DNA of 64,000 nt from JBDTNQ01 sp039933635. GTDB lineage: Bacteria > Acidobacteriota > Vicinamibacteria > Vicinamibacterales > SCN-69-37. Each line of letters begins with the position of its first letter. Position 1 is the stretch's first letter. The stretch spans positions 1-64,000 of the forward strand of contig JBDTNQ010000009.1 in assembly GCA_039933635.1 (NCBI GenBank), given 5' to 3'. This document shows positions 51,800-60,292 of this stretch, piece after piece. The translations under genes and the position numbers were made by a program. The notes beneath the pieces are model-generated. The model was not told the origin of the DNA. It ran no database searches and was given only the letters and a program-made list of their open reading frames with translations.

Positions 51800-52657
51800 A
51801 TGAGGCAGATCGCGCTGGGTATTCTCGTCACTGGATTGATCTCGACGTCGGCATGGGCTCAGGAGCCGGCGCAAGCTCGGCTCGTGACCAGCGGCGCTTT
51901 TTCTGGTGTGCGATTCGACACGCTGTCGCTGACAGCACAGACAGCTACACCTGCCGCGGCGCCGGCTCCCGAGCCGCCCGCGAAGAAAGTCACTGGCACC
52001 GTTGGAGCAGACGTTCCGTCCTCCTACTTCTTCCGCGGCTACCGTCAGGAGGGCGATCCGAAGTTCACCTTTCAGCCGTTCGTGGATGTCGCGGTAGCGG
52101 CCGAAAAGGCGTCGTTCAACGTGGGCCTGTGGAACAGCTTTCACACCGGCAGCCTGAAGGACGCTGGTGCCGGCTACTACGAGACGGACTTCTACGCGGC
52201 GGTGACCGTCGCCAAGGTGAAGGCGACATACACGGCCTACACCTACCCCAACTTCGACAACAGCACGATCCACGAACTCATGTTCTCGACGTCGTTCAGC
52301 GGCAAGCTCGCGCCGTCGGCGGCCATCGCGTTCGAGCTCTCGAAGGCGTCAGGCGCGGACAAGGGGATCTACCTGGAACTCGGCGTCAATCCGGCCGTGC
52401 CGATGAAGGATGGCGCTCCGGTGGCCATCACGATCCCCGTGAAGCTGGGGCTGGGCCTGAAGGATTACTACTTCGACGCTGATGGCGACACGCCCTTCGG
52501 CTACTTCAGCGCGGGCGTCAACATCAGCCACCCGCTGGCGCATGGCGATGTCCACGGCGGCGTGACCGTCTACGGATTCGGCGACGCCTTGAAGGCCGTC
52601 AACAACGACAAGTCCGGCCAGGTCGTCGGCTCGGTCGGCTTCACCATCACGTTCTAG
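51800..52657 (+). CDS. TorF/Gcw_chp-like putative outer-membrane porin
   Basis: 285 residues with a signal peptide (MRQIALGILVTGLISTSAWA, cleavage after Ala20). The mature chain is an alternating beta-strand pattern ending VGSVGFTITF with a terminal Phe, the usual C-terminal signal of outer-membrane barrels. SSYFFRGYRQEGDPKFTFQP (about 74-93) matches the TorF-family opening motif. I start at the ATG at 51800 behind CAGGAG; a GTG nine bases upstream (51791) is possible. Location in front of glnD-glnK-amt suggests it admits nitrogen compounds, but that is only context. Confidence 0.78.
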   Translation: MRQIALGILVTGLISTSAWAQEPAQARLVTSGAFSGVRFDTLSLTAQTATPAAAPAPEPPAKKVTGTVGADVPSSYFFRGYRQEGDPKFTFQPFVDVAVAAEKASFNVGLWNSFHTGSLKDAGAGYYETDFYAAVTVAKVKATYTAYTYPNFDNSTIHELMFSTSFSGKLAPSAAIAFELSKASGADKGIYLELGVNPAVPMKDGAPVAITIPVKLGLGLKDYYFDADGDTPFGYFSAGVNISHPLAHGDVHGGVTVYGFGDALKAVNNDKSGQVVGSVGFTITF

Positions 52658-52669
52658 GACGCAACAGCG

Positions 52670-52706
52670 GGTCCGGTGGCGCGTCAGCCTGACGCGTCAC
52701 CGGGCC
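52670..52706 (+). terminator. Long hairpin after the porin gene
   Basis: An 18-bp stem (GGTCCGGTGGCGCGTCAG with CTGACGCGTCACCGGGCC, two wobble pairs) and a one-base centre. No U-run. It separates the porin from glnD by 30 bases. Confidence 0.65.
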
Positions 52707-52736
52707 TGCATCCTTCCGCCTCCATTGGACCTTGTG

Positions 52737-55310
52737 ATGACCGTGGGCAATCAGGACGCTGCGCGCCAGGAGCATCGAGCCCAAATGGCTGCGCTGCTCG
52801 CTGCCGCGCGCGACGAGTACATGGTGGCCGCGCGTGCCGGCCGCGGCGGACGTGCCATGCACGTGCGCTACGCGGCGGCCGTCGACGATCTCGTCCGCGG
52901 ACTCGCCGATCGGGCGGTCCAGGAGTCCATGCACGCGTTCGTGGTCTGCGCCCTGGGCGGCTACGGACGCCGCACGCTGTGCCTGAACTCGGACATCGAC
53001 ATCCTTATCGTGTTCGACGGTGCCATCGGGCCGAATGAGGAGCGCTTCGTCAACGCGCTGCTGCAGCCGCTCTGGGACCTGAAATTCACGGTCGGCCATC
53101 ACATCCGGGAAGTATCGGAGTTCGACGTCATCGACGATCAGAATCCCGAGTTCCTGATGGCGCTCTGCGATCTGCGTCTCCTCACGGGGGACGTTCGGCT
53201 CTTCGACGACGTGTTCATGCGCGCGCATCGCGGTGAGGAGATGCGGGCCGACCGCCTGGTCGACGTGCTGCTCACGCTGGTCGACGAGCGCTACGCGGAG
53301 TTCAACAACACCCTCTATCAGCTCGAGCCGGACGTGAAGAAGGCGCCAGGCGGGCTGCGCGATATTTCAGCCATTCGACTCATTCGCGCGCTGGCGCGGG
53401 ACCAGTTCGTCGGGCGGGCGCGTCCCGAAGGCGAGCGCCTCGACGAGGCCGAAGAGTTCCTGTTCCGTGTGCGCTCCGTGTTGCACGTGATCGCCGGCCG
53501 TGACATGAACGGGCTCTCCCACGAACTGCAGGAATCGGTCGCGGAAATGATGGGACGTCCGGGGCAGGACTCGCGTCAGCGCGTCGAGGCCCTGATGGGC
53601 GACTATTTCCGGCACGCGCGCGCCGTCGCGAACGCGCTCGCCTGGACGCGCAAGGTCGTGCGGCCGCCGGCGCCCATCGCGGAGCCCGGGCCCGTGACGC
53701 AGAACGTCGCCGTCGCCGCGGACGGCATCCGCTTCGTCGATCCCGTCAAGGCCGTGGCCCAGCCCGCGTGGTGGCTCGAAGCGTTCGAGGTGGCCATCGC
53801 GAACGGCTACCCGGTATCCGACGACGTCCGCGCCTGCATTCAGGAGAACGTGGGGCGCTACACCGCCGACTACTTCATGGCGAGCGAGGAAGGGCGCCTG
53901 CGGCTCCGCGCCATGTTGTATCCGCGTCCCGGACTCTCGGCGCGTCTGTCGGACATGCTGGAATGCGGGCTGCTCGGCACGATCTTCCCGGAGTTCGAGA
54001 AGATTCACTGCCGCGTGATTCGCGACTTCTACCACAAGTACACGGTGGACGAGCACACGCTGCTCACCATCCGCAATCTCGAGTCGCTCTGGCATCCGAC
54101 GAGCGCCAGCCGTGCGCGGTTCGCCTCGATCCTGAACGAGGTGCGGTCGCCGGAGTTGCTCACGCTCGCGCTGCTGTATCACGACGTCGGCAAGTGGCGC
54201 GACGATGACCACGCGATTGAGAGCGTGCGATTGGCCGAGCCCATGCTCGCGCGCCTGCAGCTTGGCGATGAGGACCGCCAGGTCATCGATTTTCTGATTC
54301 GGCAGCACCTCGCCATGTCCAAGGTCGTCTTCCGCAAGGATTTTGGCGATCCCGACACGGTGGCGGAGTTCGCGTCGCTCGTCGGCAGCGAGGAGCACCT
54401 CAAGATGCTCTGCCTGATGACGCTCGTCGACATCGAAGCCGTCGCGCCAGGCACGCTGACGCCCTGGAAGGAAGACCTGCTCTGGCGGCTGTACGTGGAC
54501 GCCTACAACCACCTCACGCTGGGTTACGCCGACGAACTGATCGAGAAGCACCAGTCCGAGCGCGCCCGGGTCCTTGCCGAGTGCCCCGATGACATCTCTG
54601 AAGAAGAGTTGTCGCGGTTCCTCGACGGGCTTCCCCGACGGTACCTGAGCGTGTTCGGGTTGTCGGCCATCTATCGGCACGTGCGCCTGGCGCGCGGGCT
54701 CAAGGACGATGACCTGCACCTCTCGCTCGAGAAGCGCGACGAGATCTGGGAGCTGACGGTCGCCGCGCTCGACAAACCCTTTCTCTTCTCCAACATCTCG
54801 GGCGTCCTCGCGTCGTTCGGCATGGACATTCACCGCGGCCAGGCCATGACGACGCCGGATCACCTGGTGCTCGATGTGTTCGAGTTCAGCGACGAAGAGG
54901 GCTTCCTGCGCCAGAACTCCGGGGCGCGCGACGAGATCGCGCGCGTGCTGCGGCAGGTCGTCACCGGCGGCGTCGACGTCCGGACCCTGCTGCGCGGGCG
55001 CGAACGGAGCCTGGTGCACCGGCGGCGACGCGAAGTGGTGATCAACATCCACCTCGACAACGAGCATTCGCGACGGTACACCGTGCTCGAGATCGTGACC
55101 GCGGACGTACCGGGACTGCTGTTTCGCATCAGTCGGGCTGTGTCCGACGAGGGGTGCGACGTGGATCTCGTGCTGATCTCGACCGAAGGCCGCAAGGCCA
55201 TCGACGTGCTGCACGTGACGAAGCAAGGCCGTCAACTGGGCGAGCACGACCAGGTGACGTTGAAGCAGGCGTTGGTTCGGACTCTGGAGGCCACCTATGA
55301 AGCTCATTAA
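52737..55310 (+). CDS. glnD: Bifunctional uridylyltransferase / uridylyl-removing enzyme GlnD
   Basis: The nitrogen sensor that adds UMP to PII at low glutamine and removes it at high glutamine. 857 residues from the ATG at 52737 (TTG at 52725 and GTG at 52734 are alternatives). Nucleotidyltransferase motif GGYGRRTLCLNSDIDILIVF (near 73-92) with Asp pair DID; PII-type HD domain LLYHDVGKWRDDDHA (near 479-493); two C-terminal ACT domains (FLFSNISGVLASFGMDIHRG and VPGLLFRISRAVSDEGCDVD). All expected domains are present. It overlaps glnK1 by 14 bases, so GlnD and its target are made together. Confidence 0.97.
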   Translation: MTVGNQDAARQEHRAQMAALLAAARDEYMVAARAGRGGRAMHVRYAAAVDDLVRGLADRAVQESMHAFVVCALGGYGRRTLCLNSDIDILIVFDGAIGPNEERFVNALLQPLWDLKFTVGHHIREVSEFDVIDDQNPEFLMALCDLRLLTGDVRLFDDVFMRAHRGEEMRADRLVDVLLTLVDERYAEFNNTLYQLEPDVKKAPGGLRDISAIRLIRALARDQFVGRARPEGERLDEAEEFLFRVRSVLHVIAGRDMNGLSHELQESVAEMMGRPGQDSRQRVEALMGDYFRHARAVANALAWTRKVVRPPAPIAEPGPVTQNVAVAADGIRFVDPVKAVAQPAWWLEAFEVAIANGYPVSDDVRACIQENVGRYTADYFMASEEGRLRLRAMLYPRPGLSARLSDMLECGLLGTIFPEFEKIHCRVIRDFYHKYTVDEHTLLTIRNLESLWHPTSASRARFASILNEVRSPELLTLALLYHDVGKWRDDDHAIESVRLAEPMLARLQLGDEDRQVIDFLIRQHLAMSKVVFRKDFGDPDTVAEFASLVGSEEHLKMLCLMTLVDIEAVAPGTLTPWKEDLLWRLYVDAYNHLTLGYADELIEKHQSERARVLAECPDDISEEELSRFLDGLPRRYLSVFGLSAIYRHVRLARGLKDDDLHLSLEKRDEIWELTVAALDKPFLFSNISGVLASFGMDIHRGQAMTTPDHLVLDVFEFSDEEGFLRQNSGARDEIARVLRQVVTGGVDVRTLLRGRERSLVHRRRREVVINIHLDNEHSRRYTVLEIVTADVPGLLFRISRAVSDEGCDVDLVLISTEGRKAIDVLHVTKQGRQLGEHDQVTLKQALVRTLEATYEAH

Positions 55311-55626
55311 GAGCGTCGTGCGACCGAACAAGGTCGACGACGTTCGCGACGCGTTGGAGAAGATCAATGTCCCGGGCATGACGGTCACGGAAGTGCGCGG
55401 GCACGGCAGGCAGAAGGGCCACACGGCCATCTATCGCGGAAAGGAATACAACGTCAGCCTGCTCCCGAAGGTGGAGATCGAGGTCGTCGTACAAGACGCC
55501 ATCGTCGACGACGTCATCAAGGCCATCATCACCGCGGCACGGACGGGCGAAATCGGCGACGGTCGCGTCTTCGTGCTGCCCGCCGAGCACAGCTACAACA
55601 TTCGCACCGGCGAAAAGGACGTCTAG
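55297..55626 (+). CDS. glnK: PII signal protein, copy 1
   Basis: A 109-residue trimeric PII protein that binds ATP/ADP and 2-oxoglutarate and blocks Amt. The T-loop RGHGRQKGHTAIYRGKEYNV (34-53) keeps Tyr51, the uridylylation site, and Tyr46. TGEIGDGRVFV (83-93) is the C-loop/nucleotide motif. Its start lies inside glnD (14-base overlap) and amt1 follows after 56 bases, giving the order glnD-glnK-amt. The T-loop is identical in the two other PII copies at 57917 and 59908. Confidence 0.97.
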   Translation: MKLIKSVVRPNKVDDVRDALEKINVPGMTVTEVRGHGRQKGHTAIYRGKEYNVSLLPKVEIEVVVQDAIVDDVIKAIITAARTGEIGDGRVFVLPAEHSYNIRTGEKDV

Positions 55627-55682
55627 CCGTTCCCTCTCGATTGACCCAAACGTGGGGCCGTCACCCCACAGGGAGATTCACC

Positions 55683-57311
55683 GTGGCCTGGATGAAGACT
55701 GTTTGTAACGTATTGATTCGACCGAAGCCGCTGATGCGGTCCCTGCTCCTTGGCGTCGCACTTGCGATTCTCGGCGCGGTCGTCGTTCGCCCCAGCCTGC
55801 AGGCGCAGGCTGCGACACCGCCGGCGGCGCTCAACGATCCGACGGGTGCGACGACCGGGACGGCGAAGGACGTGACCGTCAAGGACGCGGCCAACCCGAC
55901 GCTGCCCGAGGTCATGGAGACCGTCGGGCACAACAAGATCGCCATCAACTTCGTCTGGGTGCTCATGACGGGCTTTCTCGTCATGTTCATGCAGGCGGGT
56001 TTCGCGATGGTGGAGACGGGGTTCACGCGCGCCAAGAACGTCGCGCACACGATGTCGATGAACTTCCTGATCTACCCGATCGGCATGCTCGGCTACTGGA
56101 TTTGCGGCTTCGCGATGCACATGGGGGGAGTCGGCGCGGTGGCGGCTCTTGGTGGTACCGCGCCGCTGAACCATGAGTTCACGATCCAGCTGTTCGGCCA
56201 TCCATTCGGGCTGTTTGGGCTCAAGGGATTCTTCCTGAGCGGTGATACCTACGACGTCGGTGTCTTCGCGCTGTTCCTGTTCCAGATGGTCTTCATGGAC
56301 ACCGCCGGCACGATCCCGACCGGTGCCATGGCGGAACGCTGGAAATTGACCGCGTTCATCGTGTTTGGCTTCTTCATGTCGATGTTCGCGTATCCGCTCT
56401 ACGCCAACTGGGTGTGGGGTGGTGGTTGGCTGGCCATGCTCGGTCAGAACTTCGGCCTGGGCCACGGCCACGTCGACTTTGCCGGGTCGTCGGTCGTCCA
56501 CATGGTCGGTGGAGTCGCGGCCCTCGCGGGTGCGATCGTGATCGGGCCTCGAATCGGCAAGTACGACAAGCAGGGGAATCCGGTCGCCATGCCTGGCCAT
56601 CACATTCCCATGGCCATCGCCGGCACCTTCATCCTCTGTTTCGGCTGGTTCGGCTTCAACCCGGGCTCCACGCTCGCGGGCACCGACCTGCGCATTGCCG
56701 TCGTGGCCGTGAACACGATGCTGGCCGGCGCCGCTGGTGCGATGACGGCCATGATCTACGTCTGGCTCAAGTTCGGTAAGCCGGATCCCAGCATGCTGGC
56801 CAACGGCATGCTGGCGGGCCTGGTCGCTATCACGGCGCCCTGCGCGTTCGTCACCAGCGTCTCGGCGGTGATTATCGGCGGCATAGCGGGCATCATCGTC
56901 GTCGTTGCCGTGCTCTTCATCGAACGCACGATGAAGATTGATGATCCGGTCGGTGCGGTGGCCGTGCACGGCGTGAACGGACTCTGGGGCATCCTCGCGC
57001 TCGGGCTCTTCGCGGACGGCACCTACGGCGATGGTTGGAACGGCGTGCCCGGCACCGTGAGAGGCCTCTTCTACGGAGACGCGGGCCAGTTCTTCGCGGA
57101 GGCCATCGGCGGCCTCACGTGTTTCGTGTTCATCTTCGTGTCCTTCTTCATCTTCTTCAAGATCGTCGAGATGACGATGGGCAACCGCGTGTCGGCTGAG
57201 GCGGAACTCGAAGGTCTCGACATGCCCGAGATGGGCGCGATGGGCTACCCGGACTTCGTCATGACGCCCGGCCCCGGAGAGTCGCACCCGGACTACGTGC
57301 CTCGGGCCTAG
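55683..57311 (+). CDS. amt: Ammonium transporter Amt, copy 1
   Basis: A 542-residue inner-membrane ammonium channel. It begins with a long N-terminal region and a hydrophobic signal-like segment (LLLGVALAILGAVVV), then 11 helices. The paired pore histidines are in SSVVHMVGG and VAVHGVNG; WFGFNPGS and WVWGGGWL are conserved. The C-terminal tail is long (ESHPDYVPRA) beyond the GlnK-contacting region. I prefer GTG 55683, 8 bases after GGGAGA; ATG 55692 is possible. The sequence is clearly distinct from the other two Amt proteins here, most like the long environmental Amt type. Confidence 0.94.
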   Translation: MAWMKTVCNVLIRPKPLMRSLLLGVALAILGAVVVRPSLQAQAATPPAALNDPTGATTGTAKDVTVKDAANPTLPEVMETVGHNKIAINFVWVLMTGFLVMFMQAGFAMVETGFTRAKNVAHTMSMNFLIYPIGMLGYWICGFAMHMGGVGAVAALGGTAPLNHEFTIQLFGHPFGLFGLKGFFLSGDTYDVGVFALFLFQMVFMDTAGTIPTGAMAERWKLTAFIVFGFFMSMFAYPLYANWVWGGGWLAMLGQNFGLGHGHVDFAGSSVVHMVGGVAALAGAIVIGPRIGKYDKQGNPVAMPGHHIPMAIAGTFILCFGWFGFNPGSTLAGTDLRIAVVAVNTMLAGAAGAMTAMIYVWLKFGKPDPSMLANGMLAGLVAITAPCAFVTSVSAVIIGGIAGIIVVVAVLFIERTMKIDDPVGAVAVHGVNGLWGILALGLFADGTYGDGWNGVPGTVRGLFYGDAGQFFAEAIGGLTCFVFIFVSFFIFFKIVEMTMGNRVSAEAELEGLDMPEMGAMGYPDFVMTPGPGESHPDYVPRA

Positions 57312-57324
57312 TCCGCGACCTATC

Positions 57325-57358
57325 CTCCTGGTGCCGGCGCGGTCGCCGGCACCAGGAG
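57325..57358 (+). terminator. Strong terminator-like hairpin after amt1
   Basis: CTCCTGGTGCCGGCG, loop CGGT, CGCCGGCACCAGGAG: a perfect 15-bp stem. It lies 13 bases after the amt1 stop. No U-tract follows. Confidence 0.75.
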
Positions 57359-57397
57359 ATCTGTGGTGACACACGTGCCTAGACCTTATTGCAAGCA

Positions 57398-57715
57398 ATG
57401 AGACGTTACTCGCGGCTTTGGATCGTGCTCCTCGTGCTGGCAGCCATCGGCCTCCGGCTGGTGACCGTCTACACGATGTCGGGCGATCCGTCACGTGCGG
57501 AGCATGTGTCACGGCGCGTCGTCCATCCCGCGGATATTCGTCTCAGCCACGCGCGCGTCTCCCGTGATCGGGTGACGCACCTTCACGCCATTACCCCGTC
57601 AGCCCTCGACCGAATCGTGGCCGACGGCCTCCGCAATCCCTCGCCCGTACGCCATACGCCTCGAGGCGCGTCCAGCTATCCGCCTTACTGGGGTTCGCTC
57701 CACCTCACCATCTGA
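57398..57715 (+). CDS. Doubtful small membrane-anchored protein
   Basis: 105 residues with one N-terminal hydrophobic segment (LWIVLLVLAAIGLRLVTVY) and an Arg/His-rich soluble part (SRRVVHPADIRLSHARVSRD). No family resemblance and no clear ribosome site. It is the only frame in this long gap with a plausible start. Could be a non-coding region. Confidence 0.3.
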   Translation: MRRYSRLWIVLLVLAAIGLRLVTVYTMSGDPSRAEHVSRRVVHPADIRLSHARVSRDRVTHLHAITPSALDRIVADGLRNPSPVRHTPRGASSYPPYWGSLHLTI

Positions 57716-57720
57716 TTCCG

Positions 57721-57735
57721 TTGCACTTTCCCTGC
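57721..57735 (+). promoter_or_regulatory. Weak sigma-54-like element upstream of glnK2
   Basis: TTGCAC-TTTCC-CTGC, about 180 bases before glnK2. The -12 GC is kept but the -24 GG reads TG. Listed because a NifA-type activator is encoded nearby; on its own the match is weak. Confidence 0.25.
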
Positions 57736-57916
57736 GCCGTGTAAGTGCCAGGGACGTGCGACGACGACGCTGACGGGCGCCGCCCCAGCGCGTCTCGGGC
57801 CGTACCAACACACAACTCAGGGAGGTCGTCTCGGCACGGGCCGCGGCTTGCTGGCCACGGTGGGCCGCGTGTCCCGTGCCGGGCGACAGCTCTTTTCACC
57901 AAGGAGGAGACAGGAC

Positions 57917-58246
57917 ATGAAGCTCATCAAAGCGATCGTGCGGCCCAACAAGGTCGACGACGCCCGTGCCGCACTCGAAAAGCTCAACGCGCCCGGGATG
58001 ACCGTGACGGAGGTCCGCGGGCACGGACGACAGAAGGGACACACGGCGATCTATCGCGGTAAGGAGTACAACGTGTCGCTCCTTCCCAAGGTCGAGGTCG
58101 AGGTGGTGGTGGCGGATGCGCACGTCGACGAGGTCGTGGCCGCCCTGATCGCCGCCGCCAGAACGGGCGAGATCGGCGACGGCCGCGTGTTCGTCATGCC
58201 GGTCGAGATCAGCCTGAACATCCGTACCGGCGAACGCGACGCCTAA
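57917..58246 (+). CDS. glnK: PII signal protein, copy 2
   Basis: 109 residues, 40 bases before amt2. The T-loop (34-53) is identical to copy 1, including Tyr46 and Tyr51, so it should be a GlnD substrate. It differs most from the other copies in the C-terminal third (MPVEISLNIRTGERDA instead of a HSYNIRTG ending) and in VVVADAHVDEVVAALIAA. I start at ATG 57917, next to AAGGAGGAG; the frame stays open further upstream. Confidence 0.97.
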   Translation: MKLIKAIVRPNKVDDARAALEKLNAPGMTVTEVRGHGRQKGHTAIYRGKEYNVSLLPKVEVEVVVADAHVDEVVAALIAAARTGEIGDGRVFVMPVEISLNIRTGERDA

Positions 58247-58287
58247 CGATTTCATCCGCACGCACTCTTACCAAGGAGCCAACAGTC

Positions 58288-59730
58288 ATGAACTACCGAC
58301 CGAATCGCATTCGCAGGGTCGCAACGTGCGGCTTGCTCTCCGTGCTCATCCTGGTGGGTGCCAGGACACTGCTTGCCCAGGACGCGGCCGCCGCGGCACC
58401 GGCGATCGACAACACCAAGGTCGCGCTCGACACCATCTGGGTGATGATCACCGGGTTCATGGTCTTCTTCATGAACCTCGGCTTCGCGATGGTGGAGTCG
58501 GGCCTCTGCCGCGCCAAGAACACGGTCAACATCCTGTTCAAGAACTTCATCGTCTTCGCGGCATCGTCTCTGGCGTTTCTGCTCATCGGCTGGGGTCTCA
58601 TGTTTGGCGACGGCAACGGGTTCATCGGACTCTCCGGCCTCTGGATGGCCAGCGGCGCCGACAACAGTCCCATGACCGGGGATGCGTACAAGGGCGTCTA
58701 CACGGCCATCGCGTGGACCACGACGCCGCTCTGGGCGAAGTTCTTCTTCCAGCTCGTGTTTGCCGGCACCGCCGCGACGATCGTTTCCGGTGCCGTCGCG
58801 GAGCGGATCAAGTTCATCGCGTTCTTCCTCTTCTGCTTCGCGCTCGTCGGCTTCATCTATCCCGTCATCGGGCACTGGATCTGGGGTGGCGGCTTTCTGG
58901 CGGGTAAGGGGATGTTCGACTTCGCCGGTTCGACCGTCGTGCACTCCGCGGGCGGCTGGGCAGCCCTGGCGGGCGTCATTGCGCTCGGGCCCCGGCTCGG
59001 TCGCTATGGCAAGGACGGGACGGTACATCCGATCCCCGGTCACAACATGACGTCGGCTGCGCTCGGCGTGCTGGTGCTGTGGTTCGGGTGGTTCGGTTTC
59101 AATCCCGGATCGACGATGGCTGCGGACTGGGCTTCGATCGCCCACATTGCCGCGGTCACCAACATGGCCGCGGCCGCATCGGCGGTGACCTCCCTCATCA
59201 CCATCTGGCTTATCGCCGGTAAGCCCGATTTGAGCATGACCCTGAACGGCTGCCTCGCCGGGCTGGTCGCCATCACGGCGCCGTGCGCGTTCGTGAGCAT
59301 GGGGAGTGCGCTCGTCATCGGTGCCATCGCGGGGCCGCTCGTGGTCGGAGCGGTGTTCTTCTTCGACAAGTTGAAGCTCGATGATCCGGTCGGAGCGCTC
59401 TCCGTGCATCTGGTCAACGGTATCTGGGGAACGTTGGCGGTCGGCCTGTTCGCGAATCCGAACGTGCCCAACCTGCCGGCGGCCTCCGTCGTGAAAGCGG
59501 GCCTGTTCATGGGCGGCGGGATGACGCAGCTCATGCCTCAGATCATCGGCATCCTCGCCGTCGGAGCGTTCGTCTTCACGCTCTCGATGGTTTCGTGGCT
59601 CGTCATCAAGATGGTGATCGGTCTGCGTGTCTCGGCGGAGGAGGAAATCGAAGGCCTCGACCTCGGTGAGCATGGCGCCGCGGCGTATCCCGACTTCCAG
59701 ACCGGCGAGCCCTCGTCGGAACGCGGATAG
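58288..59730 (+). CDS. amt: Ammonium transporter Amt, copy 2
   Basis: 480 residues. An N-terminal signal peptide (RRVATCGLLSVLILVGARTLLA) precedes 11 membrane helices. The pore histidines are in STVVHSAGG and LSVHLVNG; the Phe-gate segment is QLVFAGTAATIVSGAVAER, and WFGFNPGS is conserved. The tail VSAEEEIEGLDLGEHGAAAY is the PII-contacting C-terminus. This copy is closest to the cyanobacterial/Gram-positive Amt group. It follows glnK2 by 41 bases and ends before a very stable hairpin. Confidence 0.95.
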   Translation: MNYRPNRIRRVATCGLLSVLILVGARTLLAQDAAAAAPAIDNTKVALDTIWVMITGFMVFFMNLGFAMVESGLCRAKNTVNILFKNFIVFAASSLAFLLIGWGLMFGDGNGFIGLSGLWMASGADNSPMTGDAYKGVYTAIAWTTTPLWAKFFFQLVFAGTAATIVSGAVAERIKFIAFFLFCFALVGFIYPVIGHWIWGGGFLAGKGMFDFAGSTVVHSAGGWAALAGVIALGPRLGRYGKDGTVHPIPGHNMTSAALGVLVLWFGWFGFNPGSTMAADWASIAHIAAVTNMAAAASAVTSLITIWLIAGKPDLSMTLNGCLAGLVAITAPCAFVSMGSALVIGAIAGPLVVGAVFFFDKLKLDDPVGALSVHLVNGIWGTLAVGLFANPNVPNLPAASVVKAGLFMGGGMTQLMPQIIGILAVGAFVFTLSMVSWLVIKMVIGLRVSAEEEIEGLDLGEHGAAAYPDFQTGEPSSERG

Positions 59731-59736
59731 ACCCTC

Positions 59737-59779
59737 CCATGACTGTGTGTCCGGCCTGGTGCCGGACACACAGTCATGG
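59737..59779 (+). terminator. Strong 19-bp hairpin after amt2
   Basis: CCATGACTGTGTGTCCGGC, loop CTGGT, GCCGGACACACAGTCATGG: a perfect 19-bp stem, 6 bases after the amt2 stop. GTGTTTTAC follows after 9 bases. Clear terminator candidate. Confidence 0.8.
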
Positions 59780-59907
59780 CCTCGTGTGTTTTACTGCCAC
59801 CATTTGTCAGACCCGCATGTCCAGGCGGGATCCCGTGATAAAAGAAGTGCACCTTTCGACCCGAGCGTGCTATCTCGCTGGCCGGAGGCCTGGATTTGGA
59901 GGAATCA

Positions 59908-60237
59908 ATGAAGCTGATCAAGAGCATCGTGCGCCCCAACCGCGTGGATGACGTCCGTGAGGCGCTGGAAAAGATTGGCGTGCCAGGAATGACGGTGACC
60001 GAGGTGCGCGGCCACGGACGTCAGAAGGGCCACACAGCCATCTATCGCGGCAAGGAGTACAACGTGACCCTGCTGCCCAAGGTCGAGATCGAGGTCGTGG
60101 TGCAGGACAACATTGCCGACGACGTCATCGCGGCGATCGTCGCCGCCGCGCGAACGGGCGAAATCGGCGATGGCCGCGTCTTCGTCACGCACGTCGACCA
60201 CAGTTACAACATTCGGACGGGTGAACGGGACGTCTAG
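59908..60237 (+). CDS. glnK: PII signal protein, copy 3
   Basis: 109 residues from ATG 59908, with GGAGGA five bases upstream. T-loop (34-53) identical to the other two copies, Tyr51 kept. It is closer to copy 1 than to copy 2 (VVVQDNIADDVIAAIVAA and HSYNIRTGERDV). It precedes amt3 by 55 bases, forming the third glnK-amt pair. Three PII proteins with one shared T-loop could form mixed trimers. Confidence 0.97.
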   Translation: MKLIKSIVRPNRVDDVREALEKIGVPGMTVTEVRGHGRQKGHTAIYRGKEYNVTLLPKVEIEVVVQDNIADDVIAAIVAAARTGEIGDGRVFVTHVDHSYNIRTGERDV

Positions 60238-60292
60238 CGGGGCAGCCTCTCCACCATCTCGTGGATGTAGGCCAATCGATGGAGTCGGTCTG

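Larger units (their letters stand above)
57359..57916. other. 558-base region between amt1 and glnK2
   Basis: Only one candidate small gene (57398-57715). Near 57721-57735 is TTGCACTTTCCCTGC, an 8-of-10 match to the sigma-54 TGGCAC-N5-TTGC pattern but with TG where GG is normally invariant. A CCTGGCAC-type sequence also lies there on the minus strand. A strong ribosome site AAGGAGGAG (57900-57908) precedes glnK2. Confidence 0.4.

Noticed and set aside
59804..59842. TTGTCA and GATAAA as a promoter for glnK3
   Set aside because: The spacer would be 27 bases, too long for a sigma-70 promoter.
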